Shown: piece by piece, positions 31,996 to 41,944 of the stretch | Numbering within the stretch: the stretch's first letter is position 1 | Layout of the letters: every line of letters starts with the position of its first letter | NCBI GenBank assembly: GCA_944472135.2 | Contig: OX235263.1 | Span: 23,737,379 to 23,801,378 of the forward strand | Source: Trichobilharzia regenti | Lineage: Eukaryota; Platyhelminthes; Trematoda; Strigeidida; Schistosomatidae | DNA: 64,000 bases | Direction of reading: 5' to 3' | Position numbers and translations under genes: made by a program | Notes under the pieces: generated by a model | What the model was told of the DNA's origin: nothing | Seen by the model: only the letters and a program-made list of their open reading frames with translations | The model's database searches: none

Positions 31996-32060
31996 TGGGT
32001 GCGTACTGATGAAGAGTTCCAAACACTAGGATGAAACAGCTGTCCAGCACTCCTTGCTGG
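31996..32060 (+). ncRNA. Hammerhead ribozyme (intact core boxes)
   Basis: CTGATGA (32006-32012), a stem II region with GTTCC/GGAT around AAACACTA, GAAA (32033-32036), the palindromic ACAGCUGU as a very short stem III, and GTC (32042-32044) as cleavage site. Upstream GGGTGC pairs with downstream GCAC plus TCC as stem I around a small internal loop. Three extra bases (AGA) separate the first core box from stem II, unlike the textbook schistosome ribozyme. Very short palindromic stem III helices are known to work as dimers. Confidence 0.72.
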
Positions 32061-32388
32061 TTTTCCAGTGGTTCTCTAACTGATGTCAGCTCATGATGAA
32101 ATCCTCCATGCAATCAAACAAAATCCCTACAAAACTAATACCTGAAAATGATAAGAAATTTGCCTCACAGCTTAACAGCCTTAAATTTGACCTGATACAA
32201 AAGTTGAGGGTGCACGCTGCTGAAACGATGTAACTCTATTGAGAGCAACCTAATTATTAATGGGTTTTTAATTGTTGTAAACTAATTATGCATAAATTTC
32301 ACGATATACTATCGCTTAAATAAAACCGTAGTGACAAACCATTGGTTTTTGTGAACTATAGCACCAAGATCACAACTACTGAAGATGA

Positions 32389-32439
32389 ACTTCCGCACAT
32401 TTGTGCAAAGTTCTATGTCGAAAACAGACAGACAGACAG
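32389..32439 (+). mobile_element. RTE-like tail insertion of only 51 bp
   Basis: Just the last 51 bases of an RTE element, ending in CAGACAGACAGACAG. It is flanked by an 11-bp target-site duplication ACTGAAGATGA (32378-32388 and 32440-32450). It shows how little of the 3' end an RTE insertion can retain. Confidence 0.9.
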
Positions 32440-32581
32440 ACTGAAGATGATTATTTCAAATTCTGCACATATGATGCAGTTATTTGACTTCGAATTTAGC
32501 AAGTCAGTTTAAGATACAGTTCAGGATTAATTATTATAGCCTATCAGGGATTAAATTTGTAAAACAATTAGTCCTTTTTAT

Positions 32582-33041
32582 AAATTTTGATAGCGTTATT
32601 AGAAGACGGAGATTATCTGAAAAATGCGATGTATTGGCGCTATACATTTCGAATAATCTGATCACACATTTACTTGTCGAGTCAATATATATAGGAAAAG
32701 TTAAATTAAACAAAGTGACAAAAAAGAATTAAGAATAATTAACACAAACGTTTACTGAAATACGCTGAGGCTATAGCTATTCATAAACTTAAGCCTCCCT
32801 TGTGTATTCAAAAACAGTTTGTTATTACTCCTAACCTACCTTGGTAATCCTTATTTGATTGGATTACCAAACGTTTGTGTTAATTATTCTTAAGTCTTTC
32901 TTTGTCACTTTGTTTAATTTAACTTTTCCTATATATATTGACTTGACAAGTAAATGTGTGATCAGATTGTTCGAAACGTATAGCTCCAATACATCACATT
33001 TTCCAGATAATCTCCGTCTTCTAATAACGCTATCAAAATTA
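32582..33041. mobile_element. Penelope-like fold-back remnant (PLE-D)
   Basis: Two inverted arms of about 172 bp (32582-32753 and 32869-33041) flank a stretch of 115 bp. The centre encodes, on the plus strand, only the last residues of a PLE protein (KYAEAIAIHKLKPPLCIQKQ, then TPNLPW and a stop near 32848). This is an extreme 5' truncation joined to an inverted copy of the terminal sequence, as in PLE-B. A further perfect 10-bp hairpin (TTGGTAATCC / GGATTACCAA) spans 32841-32870. Confidence 0.82.
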
Positions 33042-33049
33042 AATTTGCC

Positions 33050-34185
33050 ATAGATTTTGAAAGTTACTCTGGTAGGTCTCTTCGCAAGTAACTTATTTCA
33101 GCTCATCTGTAATTTAAGTGGAAATGGCACCTTATTCTGAACATAACTTCACTCTCCAGTTACTAGCAGATAAAAAAAGAGCCATGTGTCAGAATTTCCA
33201 TCAAACTTATTCACCAAAAATACATAAGACAAGAAAGATGACCTAAAAACCCTTATCGCTACTGTCTTTGCCACTAGTGTGAACTTGGTGACCTCACTCA
33301 CACTCAAGTGAGTGACATTTTAATTCATAAACTGTCAACAACACACTTTTCCAAATATCAATATTATTATAAATTGAAGACCTATGTACTTCGGATTTTT
33401 GGTGCCGTCTGACGGCGGAACCATGAGACTAAAAAGTCAGTTTAAAAGTTTTTCCCAAATATATTGGGCTAATTTATAAAAAATATATATATTTAGATTT
33501 GCACAAACTACTGACAGTGTTTACTTGAAGCCACTTGCAGGACCAAAAACATAAAGGGATACAACAATTCGATTAATTGACCTATTAAAATATTAGTTAT
33601 GAATGCCTATAGTCCATAAGCTTAGTTGTCAAACATTATTATTATTATTCTCAAACATGCTAAATACAGAATTATTGTGGAGCAACTAAGAGGTGATATC
33701 ACCTCACAAATTATTTTTACTCCGCGTCTTGTTCAAATAAGAGCATTTACCAGTTATGTGCAACTTAACCGAAAAAGGAATACTTAGTCCTTAAAAACGA
33801 AACTAATGCAAAAATCTAATACTTTAAACCCTATGTGAAAAAAATGCATGTTAAAAAGAGAAGAGCAAGTAGTTAAGAGAACAGTCTCTTTTCAATGAGT
33901 TCACGTCTAGTAAGTACATCACATATAATCGCTATTGTACATCTATATAAATGAAGTCACTGAAGAAAATCTTACCTAAACTACCTGATCCTCCTTCTTC
34001 AATGTTACAATCGTATATACTTTGGTTGCAAACTAGGTAGTAACTACTACCATGCCTCTAATCCTTTGTTTGGTGCAGAATTAATTCTATCAGTCAAGTT
34101 TCCAATGTGGCTACCAGTCCAGAAGGTGCACTCTGAATTGTTTTTATTAGATGGTTGGAGGCATTTGGCCACAGGAAGCCTTCAA
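33050..34185. other. Intron 4 sequence without recognised features
   Basis: AT-rich with a short ATT run near 33638. No domain or known repeat was read on either strand. Confidence 0.4.
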
Positions 34186-34189
34186 CGAA

Positions 34190-34860
34190 GGTTTCGTGCT
34201 TGTTGACACTCATTAGCAACGCGTCTCTACAGTCGCGGAGGAACTCATGTCCCTGATGAGATTCGAACCTAAGTCAACCAGTGCTGCAGTCAGACGTTAT
34301 CCCTGAGCTATTCAGGATCGCGACAGACCTCCTACAGGATTAGAGAGGTTTCGTGTGCATTTTGGATTGTGAGGGCAATTGTTACTTCCCGGCTGCCCAC
34401 ACCGTGGAAGTTGGTTGCGTGACCGCAGAGCCCAGGGGACAACTGCTTGAGGCCGGTCACACGCGGCCTGTTTTTGTTTGTTCTTTATTGTTTAGTGTGT
34501 CTCAGTAGCATATTTATTACTTCTGCCCTGTAACACGGCAGCAGGAGTGCGGTCGTTGCTAATCCGGGCCCCGACCGATCCGGTATGATAGTTTGTGAAT
34601 TTGTTTGAATCATAGTGTTGGATTTGGTAGCTGCTTTTTGTCTAACCGTTATCCAAACAACCGTTCTGGCGTGGTAGGACCTCAAGAGACATAAGTCTCA
34701 ACCAGTATAGCTTGTTGGGTCATTGAGGTGTTCAAGCCCGACCACCACATCAAGGTAGCAGCTTTCGGTCGGGTACAGTACTATAATGGATACCTTGATT
34801 GGACAGTAGGTGGCAGCTTGTGCCATGAGTCTGATCCTTTGTTTGATTCAGACTAAATTC
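34190..34860 (-). repeat. SINE3: tRNA-like repeat, copy 2
   Basis: Minus strand: A-box-like TAGCTCAGGGATAACG and a clean B box GGTTCGAATCTC, 40 bases apart (about 34265-34320). The element also shares TGTCCAATCAA/TATCCATTA body sequence with 20225-20400. The limits are uncertain. Confidence 0.55.
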
Positions 34861-34929
34861 TATCGTATGTATCCTAAAATGCACAGTTAGTTATGAATAC
34901 AACAAAAAAATTCTCTGTTCAAAGCTTAC

Positions 34930-35328
34930 GTTCTCTATTTTCACAGTTGTCTGATTCTCAACAATTTGATCGCTATCCTTATGAGGAATATTAACATCGG
35001 TTTGTTTGGGTAACCAAGCTATTGTTCCAGAATATCGGCACAATTCTTCAGCGTCCCAGTTACCAAGGAATAATGCCCGAGTATTAACTACAGTACGCCA
35101 GCCAACTGCATTATCCGTCCATAAACTTGACCCCTTTATTTGATCCTTTAACTTCTGATCCACTGAATTGCCAAGAGATGCTGAGTCATTCAATATTTGT
35201 TCAGATAAAATTTGAAGTAAATCAAGTCTTAGTTTGACAATTTCATAAAGTTGTACCAAACTAGCAGGATCACTGTCTACATTGTTGATAAGATGATTTG
35301 AAAAGGCTGATACAAAGTTGATGTGTTC
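34930..35328 (-). CDS. TIF1/TRIM-like protein, exon 4
   Basis: Acceptor TTTTGTCACTCAAAAG, then GAA CAC ATC in phase 0; donor GAGAAC|GTAAGC in phase 0; 133 codons. It begins KEHINFVSAFSNHLINNVDS-like helical sequence continuing the coiled-coil region (LVQLYEIVKLRLDLLQILSE), then SSLWTDNAVGWRTVVNT and a polar stretch. The acceptor has a weak pyrimidine tract but keeps the frame. This is the linker region between coiled coil and PHD in the TIF1 layout. Confidence 0.8.
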
Positions 35329-35432
35329 CTTTTGAGTGACAAAAAAACATGAATAAAGTAACAAGTAAACCATGTTGACGCCCATCATTATTTACTTAGC
35401 AGTTGTTTATAAAAAGATTCAGCATATCTTAT

Positions 35433-35737
35433 TGTGGTGAGAGCAGGCTGCTAACCAATCGGTAGACATTAATTTACGTCAATATCTAGGTCACTAATAT
35501 TGGCCGTGAGAAAATATGAACACGGCTGATTCAACAACCAATCACAGAAGACTTAACGTGGGCAAATAAGATTTGCAGATATATGGCTTAACTTTTCGAG
35601 AAACCAGAAACAACCAGTCAGAAGACTGTGTTTGTCTTCTTGAATAAGCTATAATAATGTACATGAAATATGTATAAATACGTGCTGATTTCCGTAATAA
35701 AACGATCTGTTGACGGCCCTTGTCTTCTGTTGTTACA
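35433..35737 (+). repeat. Solo LTR, copy 2
   Basis: TGTGGTGAGAGC to TTCTGTTGTTACA, about 305 bp, same family as 9591-9929. TATAAATA lies at 35673-35680 and AATAAA at 35696-35701, about 20 bases apart and close to the 3' end. TTAT occurs on both sides (35429-35432 and 35738-35741), consistent with a 4-bp target-site duplication. No internal coding region remains. Confidence 0.8.
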
Positions 35738-35789
35738 TTATTACATGTAAAAGAAGTTCAAAATGGAGAGCAATTAATATAAGTATGTG

Positions 35790-36200
35790 GAGGTAAATAA
35801 AAGAATTTATAAACCCTCCAAATTACAACTAATTTCTGTCAGTACTATTGAGCATGAAATAAAATCTCTCAAGGATATTTTATCTAAGAATGGATATCCT
35901 GAGAAGTTCATTAATAAATACTCTAAAGAAATTAGCCCCTGCAAAACAATCCAAACAGCTCCGAAGAAACCTGTCTATATCAGTTTGCCGTCCAAAGGAG
36001 ATGATGTACAAGAAGTAGTCAAACGAAGACTCGATAAAGCCATGAAGAGAACTTATTGTGCTGCAAAACTTGTTCTCTTTAACACCACTAATTGAGTGCT
36101 TCAACAATCTGGGAAAGACCAGTCGCCAATCCTCGACACTTCAAACTGCGTATATCAATTTGAGTGTGTTTGTGGAATTAAATAAATAGGTCGTACGGTT
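35790..36200 (+). mobile_element. Penelope-like fragment (PLE-E)
   Basis: The plus strand encodes the RT C-terminal region and linker of the PLE-B family (VSTIEHEIKSLKDILSKNGY, PEKFINKYSKEISPCKTI, PVYISLPSKGDDVQEVVKRR). A stop follows, then the start of the GIY-YIG domain (CVYQFECVCGIK). It stops near 36200. It preserves the GTGTGTTTG stretch that is two bases shorter in PLE-B. Confidence 0.85.
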
Positions 36201-36204
36201 AAGT

Positions 36205-36763
36205 TTGCAAATAGCACAACTTAGGTGAAAGCCTTATTCTACAAGGTTCAACTTTGCAAAACTTTTAACAGGATGGAGATAAAAATATACTGTAGATTTC
36301 ACTACGAATTACAGAGGTCATGTATAGGTTATAATTTCCAAGAATGAACCTGCTTATCGAAGGCTTCTCCCGATACACAAACAAGAACAGCTGAAGGACA
36401 ATGGACTAACGAGATCAATCACGAAGATTCACATCCGACTCTTACAACATAATTGCTACTGCATTGAAACTTAAAAATCTTTAGTTATCCCAAAAGAATA
36501 ACTGGTGATATCATGGGAGAACTTAACTTCAGCTTATCTGAACGCTTCTCAACTCTGGTAAGGACCACAAGTCAGTGACAAACACTTTACGTAAACTTCA
36601 AGTGAAAACTATTTGGATTGCTCACCGAAAACACACCACTTAAAAACCTCAGTGAAGTTAAAGCCGTAAATATAACCACCATACAAGTGACTCATTTATG
36701 AAATATTTTACTCACAAGTGCTATAACAATGAAAGAAAACCAACCCTTTTGTCAATAACATAC
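36205..36763. other. Intron 3, no recognised feature
   Basis: AT-rich. Nothing recognised beyond the PLE fragment that precedes it. Confidence 0.4.
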
Positions 36764-37185
36764 CTGGAGTTTAGTTACTAAAGCCTCTGTATCGTGTAGT
36801 CGACCAGCGTACATATCCATCTTCTTATCAAGCTCGTTTAAAAGACACTCAGATCGAACTCGAACGCAGTCAATGAGGGAAGCTGTTCGTGATTTAATAT
36901 CTTGACGGGCTTTCTCTACACTCGACATAAAACTATCTTCTGGAGTACATATACGAGCACTGTTAGTATGTGCAAGAATAGAAGACAACTTTTCACCGGA
37001 CTTTCTAAGTTCTTGGACACGTTCCTCTAGAGGGGTCTTTAACTGAACTGCTTTTTCTCCAACCCATCGATGGCTTCCATGGTCTCTGTGAACTGATAAC
37101 TGACAGTCACGACAAGTTAACACTCCACAAGCTTCACAAAAGCATTCAAGTGCTTCGTTCGGATGTGCTTCACAACGAAGTGAGC
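36764..37185 (-). CDS. TIF1/TRIM-like protein, exon 3 (B-box 2 and coiled coil)
   Basis: Acceptor CTCATTTACAG, then GC TCA CTT, taking one base from exon 2; donor CTCCAG|GTATGT in phase 0. It encodes a B-box type 2 zinc finger (CEAH, CFCEACGVLTCRDC, HRDHGSH), then about 100 residues of heptad-rich helix (EERVQELRKSGEKLSSIL, KKMDMYAGRLHDTEALVTKL). B-box and coiled coil together mediate oligomerisation in TRIM proteins. No breaks. Confidence 0.9.
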
Positions 37186-38060
37186 CTGTAAATGAGTAGA
37201 TAGTGTTAAATAATTACGTTTTGTTATATAGAAAAAGCAAATGTACTCTGATGGAGACAAGCAGGAATTAACAAAATTGCATGCATTAAAAACATGAAGC
37301 AAGTCAATGAGAATGGAACATGCTAGAGATGAAATTACATGAAGACCTAGTGATCTGCTTATAATGGTTAAACATTTATTTTCCAATAACTCTAAAATAC
37401 ACATGGTTTCTTTATACGCTATATACCTCATATTCCAAAGACTTTAAACTCCAATGCCATAGATTTAAGCGGTTTGTAAAGATCGAACATTAGACTGAAC
37501 TATGAACATCTCTAAGACTCAGTAGTTGGCTTTCCATCAGTAAACTATGGGGTTTTACCTCGCTTTACTTTCCCAGATTAGAGAAGAGAAGCAGTACCGT
37601 TACTCGGTCCAAAACAGATACTTCAGGCAAAACAGAAATAATACGGAGTATTATTGAAGGGAAAAGTGATATAACCTACATATTTTAGGAGAATGTCTTA
37701 CAAATGGATGTGCCATTGGCAATCCTACCTAGATAAAATTTAGAGTCACACTTAACGAAATCCTATTTCGCGTCTTAAAGCAGTTCAACCAAAGACGAAA
37801 AATATTTAGACAACATAAAATAGTTATTTTTTATCTCAAAGTAATGGCACAAACTTAAGACCCCCCTTTTATTCCATCCTTAGAGAGCTGAAAACAAAGC
37901 ATGTGTCCTCACTGTGGTGGAAAACTATCAAGAAAAATGCTGGTTTGTTGACCTGCAAACGCTACCTGAACACATTGTAAACGTTATGAAATATGTCACA
38001 AACAAAAGTTATGAAAAGGAGATCCTGACTACTTAAACAATAGTATATTGGTTGACTAAC

Positions 38061-38271
38061 CCGTATGTTCACTCTTGGAAAGCACTGTAATATTGTGATT
38101 ACGCAGTGGTGGCATTCTATTATGACCCTTCAGACATTCTCCACACAACCATATACCACAATCCTCACAATGTCCGACGGATTTCGTTTGTTCACCATTA
38201 TCATGACACCAATTGCATGTGGGCGATTTGTTGGTGTTTTCTGGCCTACATAGGTTAGGGTTATTAATTAC
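38061..38271 (-). CDS. TIF1/TRIM-like protein, exon 2 (B-box 1)
   Basis: Acceptor TTCCTCCATTAG, then GTA ATT AAT in phase 0; donor CATACGG|GTTAGTC leaving one base. It encodes VINNPNLCRPENTNKSPT, then a B-box type 1-like zinc finger: CNWC, HCEDCGIWLCGEC, HNRMPPLRNH. It is separated from exon 1 by a 34-bp intron (38272-38305). Confidence 0.88.
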
Positions 38272-38305
38272 CTAATGGAGGAATTAGAAAAATCCGGGAA
38301 ATTAC

Positions 38306-38500
38306 CTTAGTGCTACGTTCACTGCAGACAGTACAAAGGTAAACATCATCTTTGTGCATCAATTCAGAACATGTTTGACAGGTTAGATGCAAACATGTAG
38401 TAAGTATCCCGAATACCTCACGCGATTTGCACGCTGAACAGAATAAGGTAGCCTCCGGCAGATAATCTGAATCAGAATTCTGGCAATTGCTATATTCCAT
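38306..38500 (-). CDS. TIF1/TRIM-like protein, exon 1 as read (RING finger)
   Basis: From ATG 38500: MEYSNCQNSDSDYLPEATLF, then a RING finger CSACKSREVFGILTTCLHL, TCQTC and YLCTVC; donor ACTAAG|GTAATT in phase 0. RING fingers of TRIM proteins act as ubiquitin or SUMO E3 ligases. CTGTTTACAG precedes GTCATGG, so this may be a second exon after a non-coding first exon rather than the true transcript start. With this ATG the joined CDS is 708 codons including the stop. Confidence 0.87.
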
Positions 38501-38504
38501 GACC

Positions 38505-38990
38505 TGTAAACAGGAATGACCTTGAAGGTTGAATGTGGCCTATCTCAATTGAGAAGAGATTAACAAAACTACACAGATGTGAAAAAACTTTATGTCGTTA
38601 TGCCATCATTATTTTCGTTCCTTGGTAAAGAATAATCTGAGTACTCTGCTTGGGTCTTCTGATTCCAGTGAAGCATTTCATGAGTGCGTGAGAAGTCACA
38701 TTTAATGATTCTGTATGACATGTTATTGGCTGCTAGACACATAAACTATGTCCCTTCATTCTCACATAATGACAAAGTGAAAATTCTTGTTCCATGAGAA
38801 GAAGCTTCAAACAATTTTATGACTTCAACAGTTTCTTTATTTTAGTATACAAAATTTAATTTCTGAAAGCACACTATCACCTACCGACGTAAGCCTTCCT
38901 CTCTAGCTCCTCAGATTTTATATTAAATAAGCCTGAGTTCTGGAAGCAACAATGGTGTTGAAACATTAAGTATCCCTATAGTAAAATTTA
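38505..38990. other. Upstream region of the TIF1-like gene
   Basis: AT-rich, with no recognised repeat. It could contain the promoter or an upstream non-coding exon, but no specific signal can be defended. Confidence 0.3.
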
Positions 38991-38991
38991 T

Positions 38992-39560
38992 TATTATTAT
39001 ATCCTGTAATTCCTAGAGGAAAATAGGGCTTCAGCTGAGCACCTCCATCGCCATCGGTTTTCTGCCAACTTTTTCACCCCGCTCCAAGTCTGCCCACATG
39101 CTTTCATCTCCTCTTCACATGACCTCCTCCAAGTCACCCTTGCATTGACGACCAACTCGCCGCTTCCCATTCAGGTTCCACTCGAACAATGGCTTGTCTA
39201 GTGATGCCACTTGATGGTTTGTTTTCTCAGAGTATGGCCAATCCATCTCCATTTCTTCCGGCCTATTTGTATCACAATCGGCTCCTGGTTGGTTCGCTCA
39301 TTGCCAGAGACCCCTATTGCTGATCTTTTTTGGCCATCTGATCTTGAGTATTGAGCGAAGACAACTGTTAGTGAGGGTCTGAAGTTTGTTTGAGATGCTC
39401 TTTATGATCCGTATAGTAAGTTGCACTGACTTCACATTTGAGTTGAAAATCGGGATCTTATTTTTCAGGTTGAGTGCTGTTGACTTCCACACAGACTTAA
39501 GAGTAATGAAAGTTTGTCTTGCTTTTCCGATTCTTGCTTTGATATCCCCGTCAGTTCCCA
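38992..39560 (-). mobile_element. Perere-3-like C-terminal fragment
   Basis: Minus strand: DGDIKARIGKARQTFITLKS, LKNKIPIFNSNVKSVQL, LRSILKIRWPKKISNRGLW, RWIGHTL-like sequence, then the 3' end with GTTCC/GGAAT-type hairpin remnant and an ATAATAATAATAAA tail at 38992. 5'-truncated, with stops. Confidence 0.82.
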
Positions 39561-39596
39561 TAGTAAAATTTAGAAAAACACATTAAACCAGGTAAT

Positions 39597-39640
39597 ATTG
39601 TTTTCAGTTAGATCTCATCAGCAGTAACTCCAATACACAT
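39597..39640 (-). ncRNA. Hammerhead-like remnant of PLE type
   Basis: Minus strand: CTGATGA (39615-39621, consensus), GATCTAACT, GAAA (39602-39605), then ACAATATTAC. It aligns with the motif at 57500-57552. There the stem II and stem III pairings are intact; here they are partly lost. It is probably a decayed PLE terminal sequence. Confidence 0.45.
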
Positions 39641-39644
39641 AATC

Positions 39645-41940
39645 CTACAAATATATAATAAAATACAGATCAATCAGGAAATAGGATTATGAGATTTTGC
39701 AGATAAGTTGTGCGACTGGCTACAATAATAATGCTAGTAATCATAATGATAACAATAGTCATCAATAACAAAGATATAAAGTAGAGTGACCTATTGCTAC
39801 GAAAGCACCCAAGGTGATGCATGATTTCCCAACTAGTCGTCTGAATGGATTGCATACATCTGAGGTGATAGGTATCTGAACTTTTGAGCCCAAACCACGT
39901 ATCCAGAAGAACTTTGTACAGTTGTTATCCCTCCCTTTGTTCGCTTAAATGTGCTGTTCTGAAATATTAGGTGGACGCAAAGTGTTTGGCTGAACCGTAC
40001 TTCCTTGGATTTCCTTCTCTGCAAATAAAACGAAGCGTTGTTGGGTTCAATAGTTGGAGAAAAGATCCACTAAAGAATCAGTGGTCAATTAATTAGTTAT
40101 CTTTGAGATGCTAAGGAAAATCACAACTGCATATCGGTATTAAAATGCATACTTTCCTGGGTTCGTGTCATTAAGTCTTACAACATTCCATTGCCATAAT
40201 CAGGAGGTTATTTGCCACCCAACCAACCTAGATCAGTAAACGAATGGTGGCTTCATAGAAATAACAGAGACCGAAAAGAAACTCATGAATTGGCCGTGTG
40301 TTATAATCTTTCGAGAAATCTATGACCGATGTCAGGGGAACATTGACTTCTCAGTTTCCCCGCGTATTATACTAGACTTTTCTATTTCATTTGTACGCCA
40401 CTCAGTTTCCATGCTCTATGATGAATTATCTACCAATTAATATGGTCATTGAACCACTACTTCAGCATAATATAAATACCGCTTCTTCATATTCTTATTT
40501 ATTTATTCAGAGCACCTCCCAATCAATGAGCATAAGAAGATAAATGACTAGGCCTATAATAAATCTGGTATTCAGAAATTACTGTCTGGTTGTACATTTC
40601 ACGCACATGCGCACATATATATGTAAGCCAACAGTATTTTCATTGGTTCTTTAAAAGAGTTCACTACCGTTTATCCACTCTACTTATCCCTGTGGTCTTC
40701 AGCATCGGGCAAAGGTAACTGTTAATCAAATTCTTCAGCAGCCTTCCAAAAATGCGCTAAGTTAATGAATCATATATAGTGTGGAACCGATAGACCACCT
40801 GTTACTATTCGAATATTCAAATTTCAGTCATCTGCATTTGCCGCGGCTTACTTTGGTTATTCCTCAGCAAAACACGAAGCAGCAACAGTCGTAGTTATCT
40901 GGTGACATATCATCTCATATGTTAGTAATCTGGCTAACAATACTCAAGTGGCGTGTGCTGCCGACAAAAATCATCGGTAGTATATAAACGCAGATTAATA
41001 GGAAGTAAGCAAGACTGAAAACAATTTATGTCAGTGGCTTTGCTATCAGAAACGTTAGCTCTCAAATCTTTATATAGCTTATGTCGTCGTCAGGAAATAA
41101 TCTCAGGATTTGACCTCCAGGGAATCATCAGCCGATCAGAACAGTTTTAACATTCAATAAATCAACTGCTAACCAGAACAGTACGTGAACGTAGACAACT
41201 TTTCGCCTGAAGGTTTAACCTTCAGAATACCAATAACCTATCAGGACATTTTGTTATCCGCTAACCTAACTAAGAATGTGAATTTCCTCCGTTATTAAGG
41301 CCCCTTACCAACTCACTTGCCTCCTCCCTTTACACTCTCACTTCTGAAATAGGCAATGAATAAGGAAGTGCCAGCATTCGGTGGCAGATACGGTTATTTA
41401 GGCGTCACTGCATTCATGGCAACCGGATCAACCCTGGGGCGACCTATGCAAAATCTAAGTGCTGGCAAGAAATTGAATATCATTTTGTTACATACTCCAG
41501 GCTGGAAATACTATTCCCCGGATTTGCCGTTAAGAGTCTCGTGTTTGCAAGGCAGTATGTATAGTCGTTAAGTTTACGATGGTACTAAGACAAGTATTTC
41601 GAAAGGATCTCGTCAGCCAACTATCAGAAACCGTCAATGTCCAGCTCTTACTACGCCGGACCTCATGCTGACCCTGGAAGACTTTCAGAAACAATTTTTA
41701 ATAACCAATGAGAAAAACCAGAACACAGATCGGTGACTCAAGAATCCGTTATTCTTACGCCATTATGTATCCAACAATAAGGTTATTATACACGAGTTTT
41801 CTGATAGTTTTCTGTCTTCAACCGAACAGCGAACGATGAGACGATAACTGCTGGATTGATGACTCCCGCGAAAAATATAGAGTTGGGTTTGAGCAAACAA
41901 CCATGAATTGATCGTTTAATCTTCAACTACAGTGACAGGT
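39645..41940. other. No recognised feature
   Basis: About 2.3 kb of AT-rich sequence. Short open frames (for example 41356-41571) show no domain-like pattern, and no repeat family seen elsewhere in the window was recognised. Confidence 0.35.
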
Positions 41941-41944
41941 CTTT

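Larger units (their letters stand above)
31655..32149 (+). repeat. Sm-alpha-like element with direct terminal repeats, copy 4 (best preserved)
   Basis: An about 75-bp sequence (starting AACTGATGTCAGCTCATGATG) occurs at 31655-31730 and again at 32078-32149, so the unit period is 423 bp and the insertion is about 1.2 units long. The unit contains tRNA-like A and B boxes (31930-31940 TGGCTTAATGG; 31978-31988 GGTTCGGACTA) and an intact hammerhead core near its end. The copy at 1444-1903 has the same layout, so the partial tandem is a property of the family. It lies in intron 4 of the TIF1-like gene, antisense to it. Confidence 0.82.

Noticed and set aside
31796..32029. 77-codon open frame
   Set aside because: It lies inside the Sm-alpha-like unit and crosses its promoter and ribozyme; no protein-like composition.
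41356..41571. 71-codon open frame starting MNKEVPAFGG
   Set aside because: No family resemblance, no splice or promoter context, and chance frames of this size are common here.
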